From positions 62,001 through 126,000 of the forward strand of contig NZ_BMVR01000013.1 of the NCBI RefSeq assembly GCF_014650815.1: 64,000 nt of DNA, in the 5' to 3' direction. Position 1 is the stretch's first letter, and the number at the start of each line of letters is the position of its first letter. This document shows positions 25,294 to 32,928 of the stretch, in pieces. The position numbers and the translations under genes are program-made. The DNA is from Streptomyces flavofungini. Lineage in GTDB: Bacteria; Actinomycetota; Actinomycetes; Streptomycetales; Streptomycetaceae. The notes under the pieces were generated by a model that was not told the origin of the DNA, did no database searches, and saw only the letters and a list, made by a program, of their open reading frames with translations.

Positions 25294-28268
25294 GTACGGA
25301 GTCCGCTGCCGCGGAGGTCGCCGAACCCGAGGCCCCGGAGGCCGGAGCGGGCCCCGCCGCCGACGAAGCGCCGAGCGGCGGGGCCGCGCCGGAGGGGGCC
25401 GTCGGGGAGACCGGGCAGGACCCGGGCCCGGACGACCCGGATGACTCGGCCGACTCGGACGACTCAGGCCCCTCGGCTGACGCGGCCTCCCCGAAGGGGG
25501 CTGCTGCCAAGGCTTCCGGGGACGCCGAGGCCGCTGAGGTCGCTGGGGACGACGCCGAGGGCAGCGGTGCCGAGGCCGGTGGCGACGAGGACAAGGACGG
25601 CAAGGCGGACGGCGGCGGGGACGCCGCCGTGTCCGAGGCCGTGTCCGAAGCCGAGGCCGAGCTCACGGCCCAGCGGGAGCTGCGGGAGCGCATCGAGCAG
25701 CGCAAGGCCACCAAGAGCGGTCCCGTCGAGGCGGGCGCGAAGCTGCAGGGCACGGCGGCCGACCTGCTGGCGGCGGTGCGGGCCGTGGAGAGCGGCGAGA
25801 AGCCCGTCGCGTCGGCGTTCCGGGAGCCCGCGCCGGTCGCACCGCGCAGGCCCGCGCCCGCGCCCGAGCCCGTGCGGCGGCCGGTGCCCGACGCCCCGGT
25901 CGGGGTGGTCGAGGCGGCGCCGGAGACCGTCGAGGCGGTGGCGGCGGTGCTGGCCGAGGGCGGTGCGCCCGCCGCGCTGGCGGCCCGGGCCGCGGCCGTG
26001 CTCGGTGAGGGCGCCGAGGGTGCCCTGCGGGCGGACCCGTGGCAGTTGCTGCGTGTGGCCGGGGTGCGGCCCGAGCAGGCCGACGGGTTCGCGCGGGCGC
26101 TGCTCGGCCCGGACTGCGGTCCCGGTGACGAACGCAGGGGCAGCGCGCTGACGGTGTGGCTGCTCGAACAGGCGGCGCTCGCCGGGCACACGGCGCTCGA
26201 ATCGTCGGCGCTCACCGCGGCGCTGGGTCAGCGCGGGGTGCCGGAGCCGGACGACGCGGTGCAGTCCGCCGTCGCGGAGGGCGACGTGCTGGTCTTCCAG
26301 GACGCGCTGGACGAGGTCCCCGAGGCCGCCCCGGCGCCGCCCGTCCCGGCCGACGACGACACCGAGGACGGCCAGGAGGCGGCGACGCCGGTCCGTGTCC
26401 TGCTCGGCCTGGAGCGGTACGCCCTCGCGGAGGAGAGCCTCGCCGACGGCCTCGCCCGGGTCATGAACTCACTGCCGGAGGGCGGCGGTTCGGGCACGAA
26501 GGCCGGTGGCTCGGATGCCGAGGACGAGAGCTCGGGCCGGGAGAGCGACGGCTCGGGGTCGGAGGACGACGGCTCGGGTCCCTCGGCCGCCGACTGGGAG
26601 TCCGCGGCGGCCGCCGCCAAGGGTTCCGCAGCCGACCTGATCCGCGCCGTGGCCGCGCACGGCCTCGTGCTGCACACGGGCGGCGAAGCGGCCCGCGCCG
26701 AGCCCACCGCGCTGGTGGCCGCGGCCCGGGCCCTGGGCCTGCGGGTGTGTGCGGCGACGCACAGCGCGGAAGGACAGCGGAGGCTGGCCGAGGGCCTGGG
26801 TGGCGGTGCCGGTGGGGCCGGGGCTCGCGGCAGTGCGGGGGCTCGGGCTCGCGGGGGTGCCGGCGGAGACGGTGTCCGAGAGGCCGCCGCCGGGGCCGGT
26901 GTCCGCGGGGACGCTGCCGCGTCGGGCGACCGGGGGGCCGGATCCGCCGCCGCCTCGGGGGCCCAGGAGGCCGGGCACGCGGGCGGGGAGGCCGACGGCG
27001 TACCGGCGGCGAGGCGCACCGACGAAGGGGCCGCCGGCGCGGTGGCCGGGTCGGCTGGTGCGGATGCCGTCCCCGGCGAGGGCAGGCGCGGGGAGGCTTC
27101 CGGGGGCGCTCCGGGGGCGGCTGCCCTTGGCGACGAGTCTGGTGCGGCCGACGTGTCCGCGGCGTCTGACGCGGGCGGTGCGGCTCATGCTGCCGGTGCG
27201 GTCACCACGTCCAATGCTTCCCGTGGAGCCGGTGCGGCTGGAACGTCCGGTGCCGCCGGTACGCCCAACGCGTCCGGTGCCGCCGGAACGGCCGGAGCCA
27301 CCGACGAAGCGTCCCCCGCCGTGACCGTCGCCGGTCTCCTCTCCGGGCGCCAAGGGCCGGGCCGGGACGCGGACGGCGCGCTCGCCCTGGACCTGCTCGT
27401 GGTCCTGGACGCCCCGCAGTTGGACGTGGAGACGGCCGCGATGCTGGTGGAGTCGCTGCCGGACGGCGCGCGGCTGGTGCTCAGCGGCGACCCGGGTGTG
27501 CTGTGGTCCGCGGGTCCCGGCCGGGTGTTCGCGGACCTGCTCGCGGCCCGCTGCTGCCCGCAGGTCGTCTCGCGCACCCCGGACCCCGGCCCCATCGGCG
27601 AGCTGGTCTCCGGCATCGGCGTCGGCGAGCTGACGCAGGTCGAGGCGCCCGGCAAGGAGGTCGTGATCGTCCCGGTGCGGGACGCGCCCGACGCGATCCA
27701 CCGCACGGTGCAGCTGGTCGCGGACTCGGTGCCGCGCGCCATCGGCGTACCGGCGGGGCAGACGCAGGTGATCACGCCGGGCCACGGCGGCGCCGCGGGC
27801 ACGCGCGCGCTGAACGCGGCGCTGAAGGAGCGGCTGAACCCCGGCCCCGGCCGGTTCGGCGGCTTCGACCCCGGTGACCGCGTCGCCTACGCCCCGGTGC
27901 CGGGCCGCACGGCGCTCGGCCGGGTGGTCGGCGCCGACGCGCAGGGCCTGCGCCTGGAGTGCGAGGGCACCCCCGTCTCCGTACCGAAGGAGCGGGTGGA
28001 GCAGTCCGTGCGGCACGCCTGGGCCCTCACCGCGCACCAGGCCACGGGCCGCCGCTGGCCCGCCGCCGTGGTGGTCCTGCCCGGCGACGCGGCGGGCGCC
28101 CTGACCCGGCCGTGGGTGTACACAGCGTTCAGCCGCGCCGAGCGCCATCTCTCCGTGGTCCAGGGCGTCGCCCAGGCCCTGCCCCAGGCGGTGGCCGAGC
28201 GCCCCGCCAAGGAGCGCACGACCCGCCTGCGCACGCTGCTGCGCCCGCAGCCCACAGAAGCGGGCTAG
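25290..28268 (+). CDS. Helix-hairpin-helix, RecD2-like protein lacking a recognisable Walker A
   Basis: A 992-residue protein. Residues 1-110 are an acidic Ala/Asp/Glu-rich tail. Residues 200-400 resemble the helix-hairpin-helix N-terminal part of RecD2 helicases (DPWQLLRVAGVRPEQADGFA). The ATPase core is degenerate: where GGPGTGKT should be, the sequence is LHTGGEAAR (461-469). The Walker B-like strand LLVVLDAPQLD (Asp707) remains, as do a TAHQATGRRWP segment and a motif VI-like YTAFSRAERHL (Tyr944). A Gly/Ala-rich insertion of about 170 residues (roughly 507-675) splits the core. It may bind DNA without helicase activity. GTG start overlaps the upstream stop by 4 bases. Confidence 0.75.
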   Translation: MSTESAAAEVAEPEAPEAGAGPAADEAPSGGAAPEGAVGETGQDPGPDDPDDSADSDDSGPSADAASPKGAAAKASGDAEAAEVAGDDAEGSGAEAGGDEDKDGKADGGGDAAVSEAVSEAEAELTAQRELRERIEQRKATKSGPVEAGAKLQGTAADLLAAVRAVESGEKPVASAFREPAPVAPRRPAPAPEPVRRPVPDAPVGVVEAAPETVEAVAAVLAEGGAPAALAARAAAVLGEGAEGALRADPWQLLRVAGVRPEQADGFARALLGPDCGPGDERRGSALTVWLLEQAALAGHTALESSALTAALGQRGVPEPDDAVQSAVAEGDVLVFQDALDEVPEAAPAPPVPADDDTEDGQEAATPVRVLLGLERYALAEESLADGLARVMNSLPEGGGSGTKAGGSDAEDESSGRESDGSGSEDDGSGPSAADWESAAAAAKGSAADLIRAVAAHGLVLHTGGEAARAEPTALVAAARALGLRVCAATHSAEGQRRLAEGLGGGAGGAGARGSAGARARGGAGGDGVREAAAGAGVRGDAAASGDRGAGSAAASGAQEAGHAGGEADGVPAARRTDEGAAGAVAGSAGADAVPGEGRRGEASGGAPGAAALGDESGAADVSAASDAGGAAHAAGAVTTSNASRGAGAAGTSGAAGTPNASGAAGTAGATDEASPAVTVAGLLSGRQGPGRDADGALALDLLVVLDAPQLDVETAAMLVESLPDGARLVLSGDPGVLWSAGPGRVFADLLAARCCPQVVSRTPDPGPIGELVSGIGVGELTQVEAPGKEVVIVPVRDAPDAIHRTVQLVADSVPRAIGVPAGQTQVITPGHGGAAGTRALNAALKERLNPGPGRFGGFDPGDRVAYAPVPGRTALGRVVGADAQGLRLECEGTPVSVPKERVEQSVRHAWALTAHQATGRRWPAAVVVLPGDAAGALTRPWVYTAFSRAERHLSVVQGVAQALPQAVAERPAKERTTRLRTLLRPQPTEAG

Positions 28269-28278
28269 CTTCTACGCG

Positions 28279-28317
28279 GCGCGGCCCCGACCCCCGTCCA
28301 GGGGGCCGGGGCCGCGC
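28279..28317. terminator. Bidirectional terminator between convergent genes
   Basis: The arms 28279-28295 and 28301-28317 (GCGCGGCCCC... and ...GGGGCCGCGC) pair over 17 positions with one mismatch around a 5-base loop. It lies between the RecD-like gene (+) and the acidic protein gene (-). Confidence 0.8.
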
Positions 28318-28392
28318 TCACCGGGAGGGACGGCCCGGACCCGAGCCGACCCGGCCCCGGTCAACCCCTCCCAACAGCTCCCCGCGGCTCTC

Positions 28393-29337
28393 CTAGGCGG
28401 CTCCTCCGCCCCTTCCCCGCTCGACGACCTCCACGCCGTCCGCGTCAACGACGTCGTCCACGTCGTCCACGTCGTCCACGTCAACGCCATCGTCGCCGTC
28501 ATCAGCCTCGTCGGCGTCGTCCTCGTCATCAGCCTCGTCGGCGTCATCCACGTCATCGACCTCATCCACCTCGTCCAAGGACACCGCCTCGTCCGGATCG
28601 AAGTCGAGGTCCGCGTCGAGGGCGCCGTCCAGGTCCCCGTCGACGCCGGTGTACGCGGCCCGGCCCCGGCGGGCGCCGCCCACGCGGCTCGCGGCGGCGT
28701 CCAGGTCGTCGTCGAGTTCGTCGTCCGTCTCGTCGTCGAAGACCGCGCTGACGTCGAAGCGGCAGACCACCCGCTGGGCGTCGGGCTGGTCGAACGGCGT
28801 CTCCAGCCACTCACCGGGCTCCGCGGGCTCGTCGGCGGCGGTGACCCACAGCGTGGAGTCGCCCTCCTCCAGGCCGAACTCCTTGTGCCGGGAGGCGATC
28901 TCGTCCGGCTCGAACTCGCCGAAGAGCAGGCCGAGCGCGCCCGGCACGGTGCCCGCGAGCCGGTCGGACTCGACGGTGGCGTCGTCGTCCGCGGCCTCGA
29001 CCCGCGCGGCCTGGGCCAGCAGTCGCTGCGGCTCCGCGACGGCGTAGTCCCGCCGGATCAGCACGCTCAGGGCGTTCGGCTCCGCGGGCCCCTGGTACGG
29101 CGGCAGGGCGTCCTCCGCGCCGGGGATCTCGAAGGGGGTGACCTCGTCGTAACGGTCGTAGAGCAGCTCGTCGTACGCCTCGGCCGCGGCGGCCAGCTCG
29201 TTGAACGCTTCATAGACGTCGGGATCGTCCTCGCCCGACCTGCGTTCGACCGCCGCAAGGTGGCGGTCGAGCGCGGTCTTGACCGCCTCGGCGGCGGCGC
29301 GTACCTCGGCAGCGGTGGGCTGCGCAGCATCAGACAT
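28393..29337 (-). CDS. Hypothetical protein with a highly acidic repetitive C terminus
   Basis: A 314-residue protein conserved at this position in Streptomyces. Residues 1-190 look folded (helix-rich, AEAVKTALDRHLAAVERRSG then PFEIPGAEDALPPYQGP). From about residue 215 it becomes strongly acidic, with DVDD/DEADD/VDDVDD repeats through about residue 300, before a short Gly-rich end. The tail is encoded by near-tandem GTC-rich DNA repeats (28447-28570), which may vary in copy number between strains. ATG at 29337 is used; the frame extends further upstream but without a ribosome site. Function unknown. Confidence 0.8.
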   Translation of the reverse strand: MSDAAQPTAAEVRAAAEAVKTALDRHLAAVERRSGEDDPDVYEAFNELAAAAEAYDELLYDRYDEVTPFEIPGAEDALPPYQGPAEPNALSVLIRRDYAVAEPQRLLAQAARVEAADDDATVESDRLAGTVPGALGLLFGEFEPDEIASRHKEFGLEEGDSTLWVTAADEPAEPGEWLETPFDQPDAQRVVCRFDVSAVFDDETDDELDDDLDAAASRVGGARRGRAAYTGVDGDLDGALDADLDFDPDEAVSLDEVDEVDDVDDADEADDEDDADEADDGDDGVDVDDVDDVDDVVDADGVEVVERGRGGGAA

Positions 29338-29384
29338 AGTGCAGACGCTATCCGTACCGGGCCGGTGCCCGCACAATAGATGCG

Positions 29385-29573
29385 ATGCCGGAATACGAAT
29401 TTGTCGACGTGTACGTTCCGCGCGGGGTCTCCCGCAAAGAAGCCACGCGTCTGCTGACCGACCACGCAGAGTACGGACACTGGGAGTTGGACCGCCTCAG
29501 CCTGCACGCCGACGGCAGTCGGCGGGTGCGGCTCAGACGGCGCATCATCCGCCAGGTGAGGGCCACGTGGTGA
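29385..29573 (+). CDS. Small DUF5703 family protein
   Basis: A 62-residue basic protein beginning MPEYEFVDVYVPRGVSRKEA and ending in RRRIIRQVRATW. The sequence fits DUF5703, a small actinobacterial family at the same place (SCO1673) in S. coelicolor. No catalytic motif is seen. It is divergent from the acidic protein with 47 bases between starts, so the promoters must overlap. There is no Shine-Dalgarno-like word before the ATG, suggesting a short or absent leader. Confidence 0.85.
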   Translation: MPEYEFVDVYVPRGVSRKEATRLLTDHAEYGHWELDRLSLHADGSRRVRLRRRIIRQVRATW

Positions 29574-29609
29574 GCCGATTACGGCCACCCGGTGCCCGGC
29601 GGACGGCGC

Positions 29610-29653
29610 GAGAACGGAGCGGGCCCCGCCATCGCGGGGCCCGCTCCGTTCTC
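29610..29653. terminator. Strong bidirectional terminator between DUF5703 and chpC
   Basis: Perfect 20-base arms at 29610-29629 and 29634-29653 (GAGAACGGAGCGGGCCCCGC and its complement) enclose the 4-base loop CATC. It lies between convergent genes. Confidence 0.9.
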
Positions 29654-29766
29654 ACCTGATGTCGCCTACTGCCTACGCCCGCCACCTTGACCAGGGCTGC
29701 TCACCCAGTGGTGAGCCGGACCCGGTCACCGGCGTCCGGCAAGCGCCTTGGCCCGCCCACCGGGTC

Positions 29767-30588
29767 TCAGGCACGCGTCCTGCGGTACAGGACGGTGCCC
29801 GCGAGCAGCATGCCCGCGCCGACCGGCAGCGCGACGCCGACCGGCAGGGAGCTGCCCGTCTGCGCGAGCTGGTCCTTGCCCTTGGGCGGCGTGATCATGT
29901 GCGCTTCGGGCACGTTCGGCCCGGCCGCCGGGCGCTCCGGCTTGTGCTGCGCGGGCGAGACCGGCTGGCCAGGCTTCCCGGGCTGATGGGGCTTGCCCGG
30001 CTGCTCGGGCTTGACGCCGTTGCCGGGCTCCTGCGGCTTGCCCGGCTGTTCCGGCTTGCCGGGCTGCTCGGGCTTGCCCGGGTGCTCGGGCTTCGTGGGC
30101 GGCTTCCCACCGGTGTGACTGCCGGATTCGTTGCCGCAGTCGTTGCCCACGGCGGCGTTGCCCGCGCCGCCGACGTTGACGCTGTTGCCGCAGACGTTGA
30201 CCGGCACGTCCACCGGCAGCTGCACGCTGTTGCCGGAGCCCACTCCCGGCGAGTTGCCGGCGCCGCCGTCGGCCGTGGAGCCGCCGCCCGAGGGCTTGCC
30301 GCCGTGGTCGTCGTCCCCGTAGCCGCCGCCCCCGTGACGGGAGCCGGAGGTGTTGGCGCACTTGTTGCCCGCCGCGGGGTTCAGGCCCCCGATGACGTTC
30401 ACGGTATTGCCGCAGACATTGACCGGGACGTCCACGGGAAGCTGAACGGAATTGCCCGACAGTACGCCGGGGGAATTCGAACTGCCGCCCTTGGCGTGGG
30501 AGTCGGCTTGTGCGTAGCCACCGGTGACAGCGAGTACGCCGGTGGCGGCCGCCACCGTAATCAGGCCTTTGCGCGTGACCTGTCGCAT
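29767..30588 (-). CDS. chpC: Long chaplin with two chaplin domains and a sortase signal
   Basis: A 273-residue cell-wall-anchored chaplin. A signal peptide covers about residues 1-28 (MRQVTRKGLITVAAATGV to AQA-D). Two chaplin domains (about 37-78 and 110-150) each carry NSVQLPVDVPVNVCGN and a second cysteine after AAGN or AVGN. A PGKPEQ-type repeat stalk follows, then LAQTG at 241-245 (sortase E LAXTG class), a membrane segment and RRTRA. Chaplins assemble into amyloid-like films that let aerial hyphae leave the aqueous surface. Start ATG 30588 is supported by AGGAC and by the signal peptide. Paired with chpH as in S. coelicolor SCO1674-SCO1675. Confidence 0.95.
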   Translation of the reverse strand: MRQVTRKGLITVAAATGVLAVTGGYAQADSHAKGGSSNSPGVLSGNSVQLPVDVPVNVCGNTVNVIGGLNPAAGNKCANTSGSRHGGGGYGDDDHGGKPSGGGSTADGGAGNSPGVGSGNSVQLPVDVPVNVCGNSVNVGGAGNAAVGNDCGNESGSHTGGKPPTKPEHPGKPEQPGKPEQPGKPQEPGNGVKPEQPGKPHQPGKPGQPVSPAQHKPERPAAGPNVPEAHMITPPKGKDQLAQTGSSLPVGVALPVGAGMLLAGTVLYRRTRA

Positions 30589-30743
30589 AGGTTGTCCTGC
30601 CTTGCCTTCCGGAAATGCGCACGGGCCCGTTGCGCCGTGCGCCCAATGCCCGTCGGCCCCGGAGCGCATGACATGCACTCCGGGGCCGACAGACGTCAGA
30701 CCCTCATGGGATGAGACCCCTCACGAGGTGAGACACAGCGGCG

Positions 30744-30977
30744 TCACTTGTTGACGCAGTAGTTCCCGAAGGCGGGGTTCAGCACCCCGATCACGGAGAT
30801 CGTGTTGCCGCACGCGTTCACCGGCACGTGCACGGGGATCTGGACGACGTTGCCCGAAGCGACACCCGGGGAGTGCACGGCGGCACCCTGCGCACCGGCG
30901 TCGGCAGCGGCAACGCCCGCACCCGCGAGCACCAGACCGCCGGTGGCTACCGCAGCGGCAACGATCTTCTTGATCAT
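30744..30977 (-). CDS. chpH: Short chaplin
   Basis: A 77-residue secreted chaplin: signal peptide 1-25 (IKKIVAAAVATGG to AAA-DA) and one chaplin domain with Cys56 and Cys74, the pair that forms the intramolecular disulfide. The core reads SPGVASGNVVQIPVHVPVNACGN. Mature ChpH self-assembles into surface-active amyloid fibrils at the air-water interface. A perfect AGGAGG stands 4-9 bases before the ATG, suggesting high translation. It is upstream of chpC on the same strand with 155 bases between. Confidence 0.96.
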   Translation of the reverse strand: MIKKIVAAAVATGGLVLAGAGVAAADAGAQGAAVHSPGVASGNVVQIPVHVPVNACGNTISVIGVLNPAFGNYCVNK

Positions 30978-30997
30978 TATTCCTCCTAGTTGGCAAA

Positions 30998-31020
30998 TGC
31001 GGTCCCAGCCGCGGACCGCA
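30998..31020 (-). promoter_or_regulatory. Hairpin in the chpH leader
   Basis: TGCGGTCC (30998-31005) and GGACCGCA (31013-31020) form a perfect 8-pair stem with a 7-base loop, 21 bases upstream of the chpH ATG. If transcribed it would sit just above the ribosome site and could stabilise or control the message. I could not place a convincing BldN-type promoter by eye. Confidence 0.4.
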
Positions 31021-31210
31021 CCACCTGTAACGAAGGAGGAAGTTGAGGGCTACGAGGAGAAGGCTGCTTTCACTCTTTTCGGTCAATTGCGCACGCGCTG
31101 CCGATTATTGGAGTTTCGTTTCGGCACGCGCCCGCGCACAGAGAAGGACGTACATGTACCGAAATGCGCACCGGCACACGCGCCGACACGCACACGGACG
31201 CGCCCGGAAC

Positions 31211-32554
31211 TCAGGAAGCGTCGATGAACCGGTCGAGCACCCGGACCCCGAACTTCAGGCCGTCCACCGGCACCCGCTCGTCGACACCGTGGAACATGCC
31301 CGCGAAGTCCAGCTCCGGCGGCAGCTTGAGCGGCGCGAAGCCGAAGCCGCGGATGCCGAGGTCGTCGAAGGACTTGGCGTCCGTGCCGGCCGAGAGCATG
31401 TACGGCACGGCCCGCGCGATCGGGTCCTCCGCCTGCAGCGCCATCTGCATGGCGTCGACAAGGGCGCCGTCGAAGGTGGTCTCCAGGGCCTTGTCCGCGT
31501 GCACGTCCTCACGCTTGACGTTCGGGCCGAGGATGCGGTCGAGGTCGGCCAGGAACTCCTCCTCGTACCCCGGCAGGAAACGGCCGTCGACGTGCGCGGT
31601 CGCCTGTCCGGGGATCACGTTCACCTTGTAACCGGCGCCGAGCTGCGTCGGGTTGGCGGTGTTCTGCAGGGACGCGCCGATCAGCTTGGCGATGCCGCCG
31701 AGCTTGGCCAGCGTGTCCTCCATGTTCTCCGGGTCGAGCTCGGTGCCGAGGGCGTCGCCCAGCTCGTCGAGGAAGTGCCGCAGGGTCTTGGTGACGCGCA
31801 CCGGGAACTTGTGCCGCCCGAGCCGCCCCACGGCCTCGGACAGCTCGGTGATCGCGTTGTCCTTGTGGATCATCGACCCGTGTCCGGCGCTGCCGTCCAC
31901 GGTCAGCTTCATCCAGTGCATGCCCTTCTGCGCCGTCTCGACGAGATACAGCCGGAGCTGCTCGTTGACGGTGAAGGAGAACCCGCCGACCTCACTGATC
32001 GCCTCGGTCACGCCCTCGAAGAGGTCCGGGTGGTTGTCGACGAGGTACCGCGCCCCGTACGTGCCGCCCGCCTCCTCGTCCGCGAGGAAGGCGAGCACGA
32101 TGTCCCGCGGCGGCTTGCGGCCACTGCGCAGCCGGTCGCGTACGACCGCGAGGGTCATCGCGTCCATGTCCTTCATGTCGACCGCGCCCCGCCCCCACAG
32201 GCAGCCGTCCGCGACCTCCCCGGAGAAGGGGTGGTGCGTCCAGTCCTGGGCATTGGCGGGTACGACGTCGGTGTGGCCGTGGATGAGGAGCGCGGGCCGC
32301 GACGGGTCCTCGCCCTCGATGCGCGCCACCGTGGACGCGCGCCCCGGGTGCGACTCGAAGATCCGCGGCTCGAGCCCCACCTCCGCGAGCTTCTCCGCGA
32401 CGTACTCGGCGGCCTTGCGCTCCCCCGGTCCGGAGTGGTCGCCGTAATTGCTGGTGTCCATCCGGATCAGGTCCCGGCACAGGTCGACGACCTCGTCCTC
32501 GCCGGAAACGGCCCGCGCCCCGTCCGCCCTGCCGTCCGTGGTCGGCTCGCTCAC
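31211..32554 (-). CDS. M20 family metallopeptidase
   Basis: A 447-residue M20/ArgE/DapE-type peptidase binding two zinc ions. First metal motif LLIHGHTDVVPA (about residue 90), bridging Asp in GRGAVDMKDMDAM (about 122), and the catalytic glutamates in FLADEEAGG (about 153). The dimerisation domain occupies the middle. It removes an N-terminal residue or an acyl group from peptides or amino acids; the substrate is unknown. GTG start at 32554 with GGGAGGAAC upstream is preferred over the frame extension to 32620. Conserved neighbour of the chaplin pair (SCO1676 position). Confidence 0.92.
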   Translation of the reverse strand: MSEPTTDGRADGARAVSGEDEVVDLCRDLIRMDTSNYGDHSGPGERKAAEYVAEKLAEVGLEPRIFESHPGRASTVARIEGEDPSRPALLIHGHTDVVPANAQDWTHHPFSGEVADGCLWGRGAVDMKDMDAMTLAVVRDRLRSGRKPPRDIVLAFLADEEAGGTYGARYLVDNHPDLFEGVTEAISEVGGFSFTVNEQLRLYLVETAQKGMHWMKLTVDGSAGHGSMIHKDNAITELSEAVGRLGRHKFPVRVTKTLRHFLDELGDALGTELDPENMEDTLAKLGGIAKLIGASLQNTANPTQLGAGYKVNVIPGQATAHVDGRFLPGYEEEFLADLDRILGPNVKREDVHADKALETTFDGALVDAMQMALQAEDPIARAVPYMLSAGTDAKSFDDLGIRGFGFAPLKLPPELDFAGMFHGVDERVPVDGLKFGVRVLDRFIDAS

Positions 32555-32733
32555 GCTGTTCCTCCCGCTGTCGCACTCTGGGTCCCTCCCCATCCTCCCG
32601 CGCCGACCGCCCGGACCCAAGGGCAGGCGCCCCTCGTCACACGGCGTTCACCCCCGGGACCAGCGTGATCAGGAGCCCCTGAATGTTTGCTATGGTTTTC
32701 CACGTCGCCGCGGGAAACCGCGACAGACCACCG

Positions 32734-32821
32734 GTCCGGGTGGCGGAATGGCAGACGCGCTAGCTTGAGGTGCTAGTGCCCTTTATCGGGCGTGGGGGTT
32801 CAAGTCCCCCCTCGGACACCA
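32734..32821 (+). tRNA. tRNA-Leu (anticodon GAG)
   Basis: An 88-base tRNA. The acceptor stem GTCCGGG (32734-32740) pairs with CTCGGAC before the discriminator A and an encoded CCA ending at 32821. The anticodon arm is CTAGC-TTGAGGT-GCTAG, giving anticodon GAG for codon CUC. The long variable arm (TGCCCTTTATCGGGCG) is typical of leucine tRNAs, and the T arm contains GGTTCAAGTCC. Confidence 0.95.
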
Positions 32822-32829
32822 GTAAGAAC

Positions 32830-32852
32830 AGCCCCTCCGCAGGGGCTTTCTT
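32830..32852 (+). terminator. Terminator of tRNA-Leu
   Basis: AGCCCCT (32830-32836), loop CCGC, AGGGGCT (32841-32847), then TTCTT: an intrinsic terminator 9 bases after the tRNA. Confidence 0.9.
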
Positions 32853-32857
32853 CATGT

Positions 32858-32899
32858 CTGGGCCCTGTCCGTCCGGATGCCTGGGCCCTGTCCGTCCGG
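32858..32899. repeat. 19-bp direct repeat downstream of tRNA-Leu
   Basis: CTGGGCCCTGTCCGTCCGG occurs at 32858-32876 and again at 32881-32899, separated by four bases (ATGC). It lies between the tRNA terminator and the heme protein gene. It does not copy the tRNA 3' end, so it is not an obvious att duplication. Confidence 0.9.
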
Positions 32900-32928
32900 C
32901 TGGAATCGGCCGCCCTCGGCCTGCGCCG

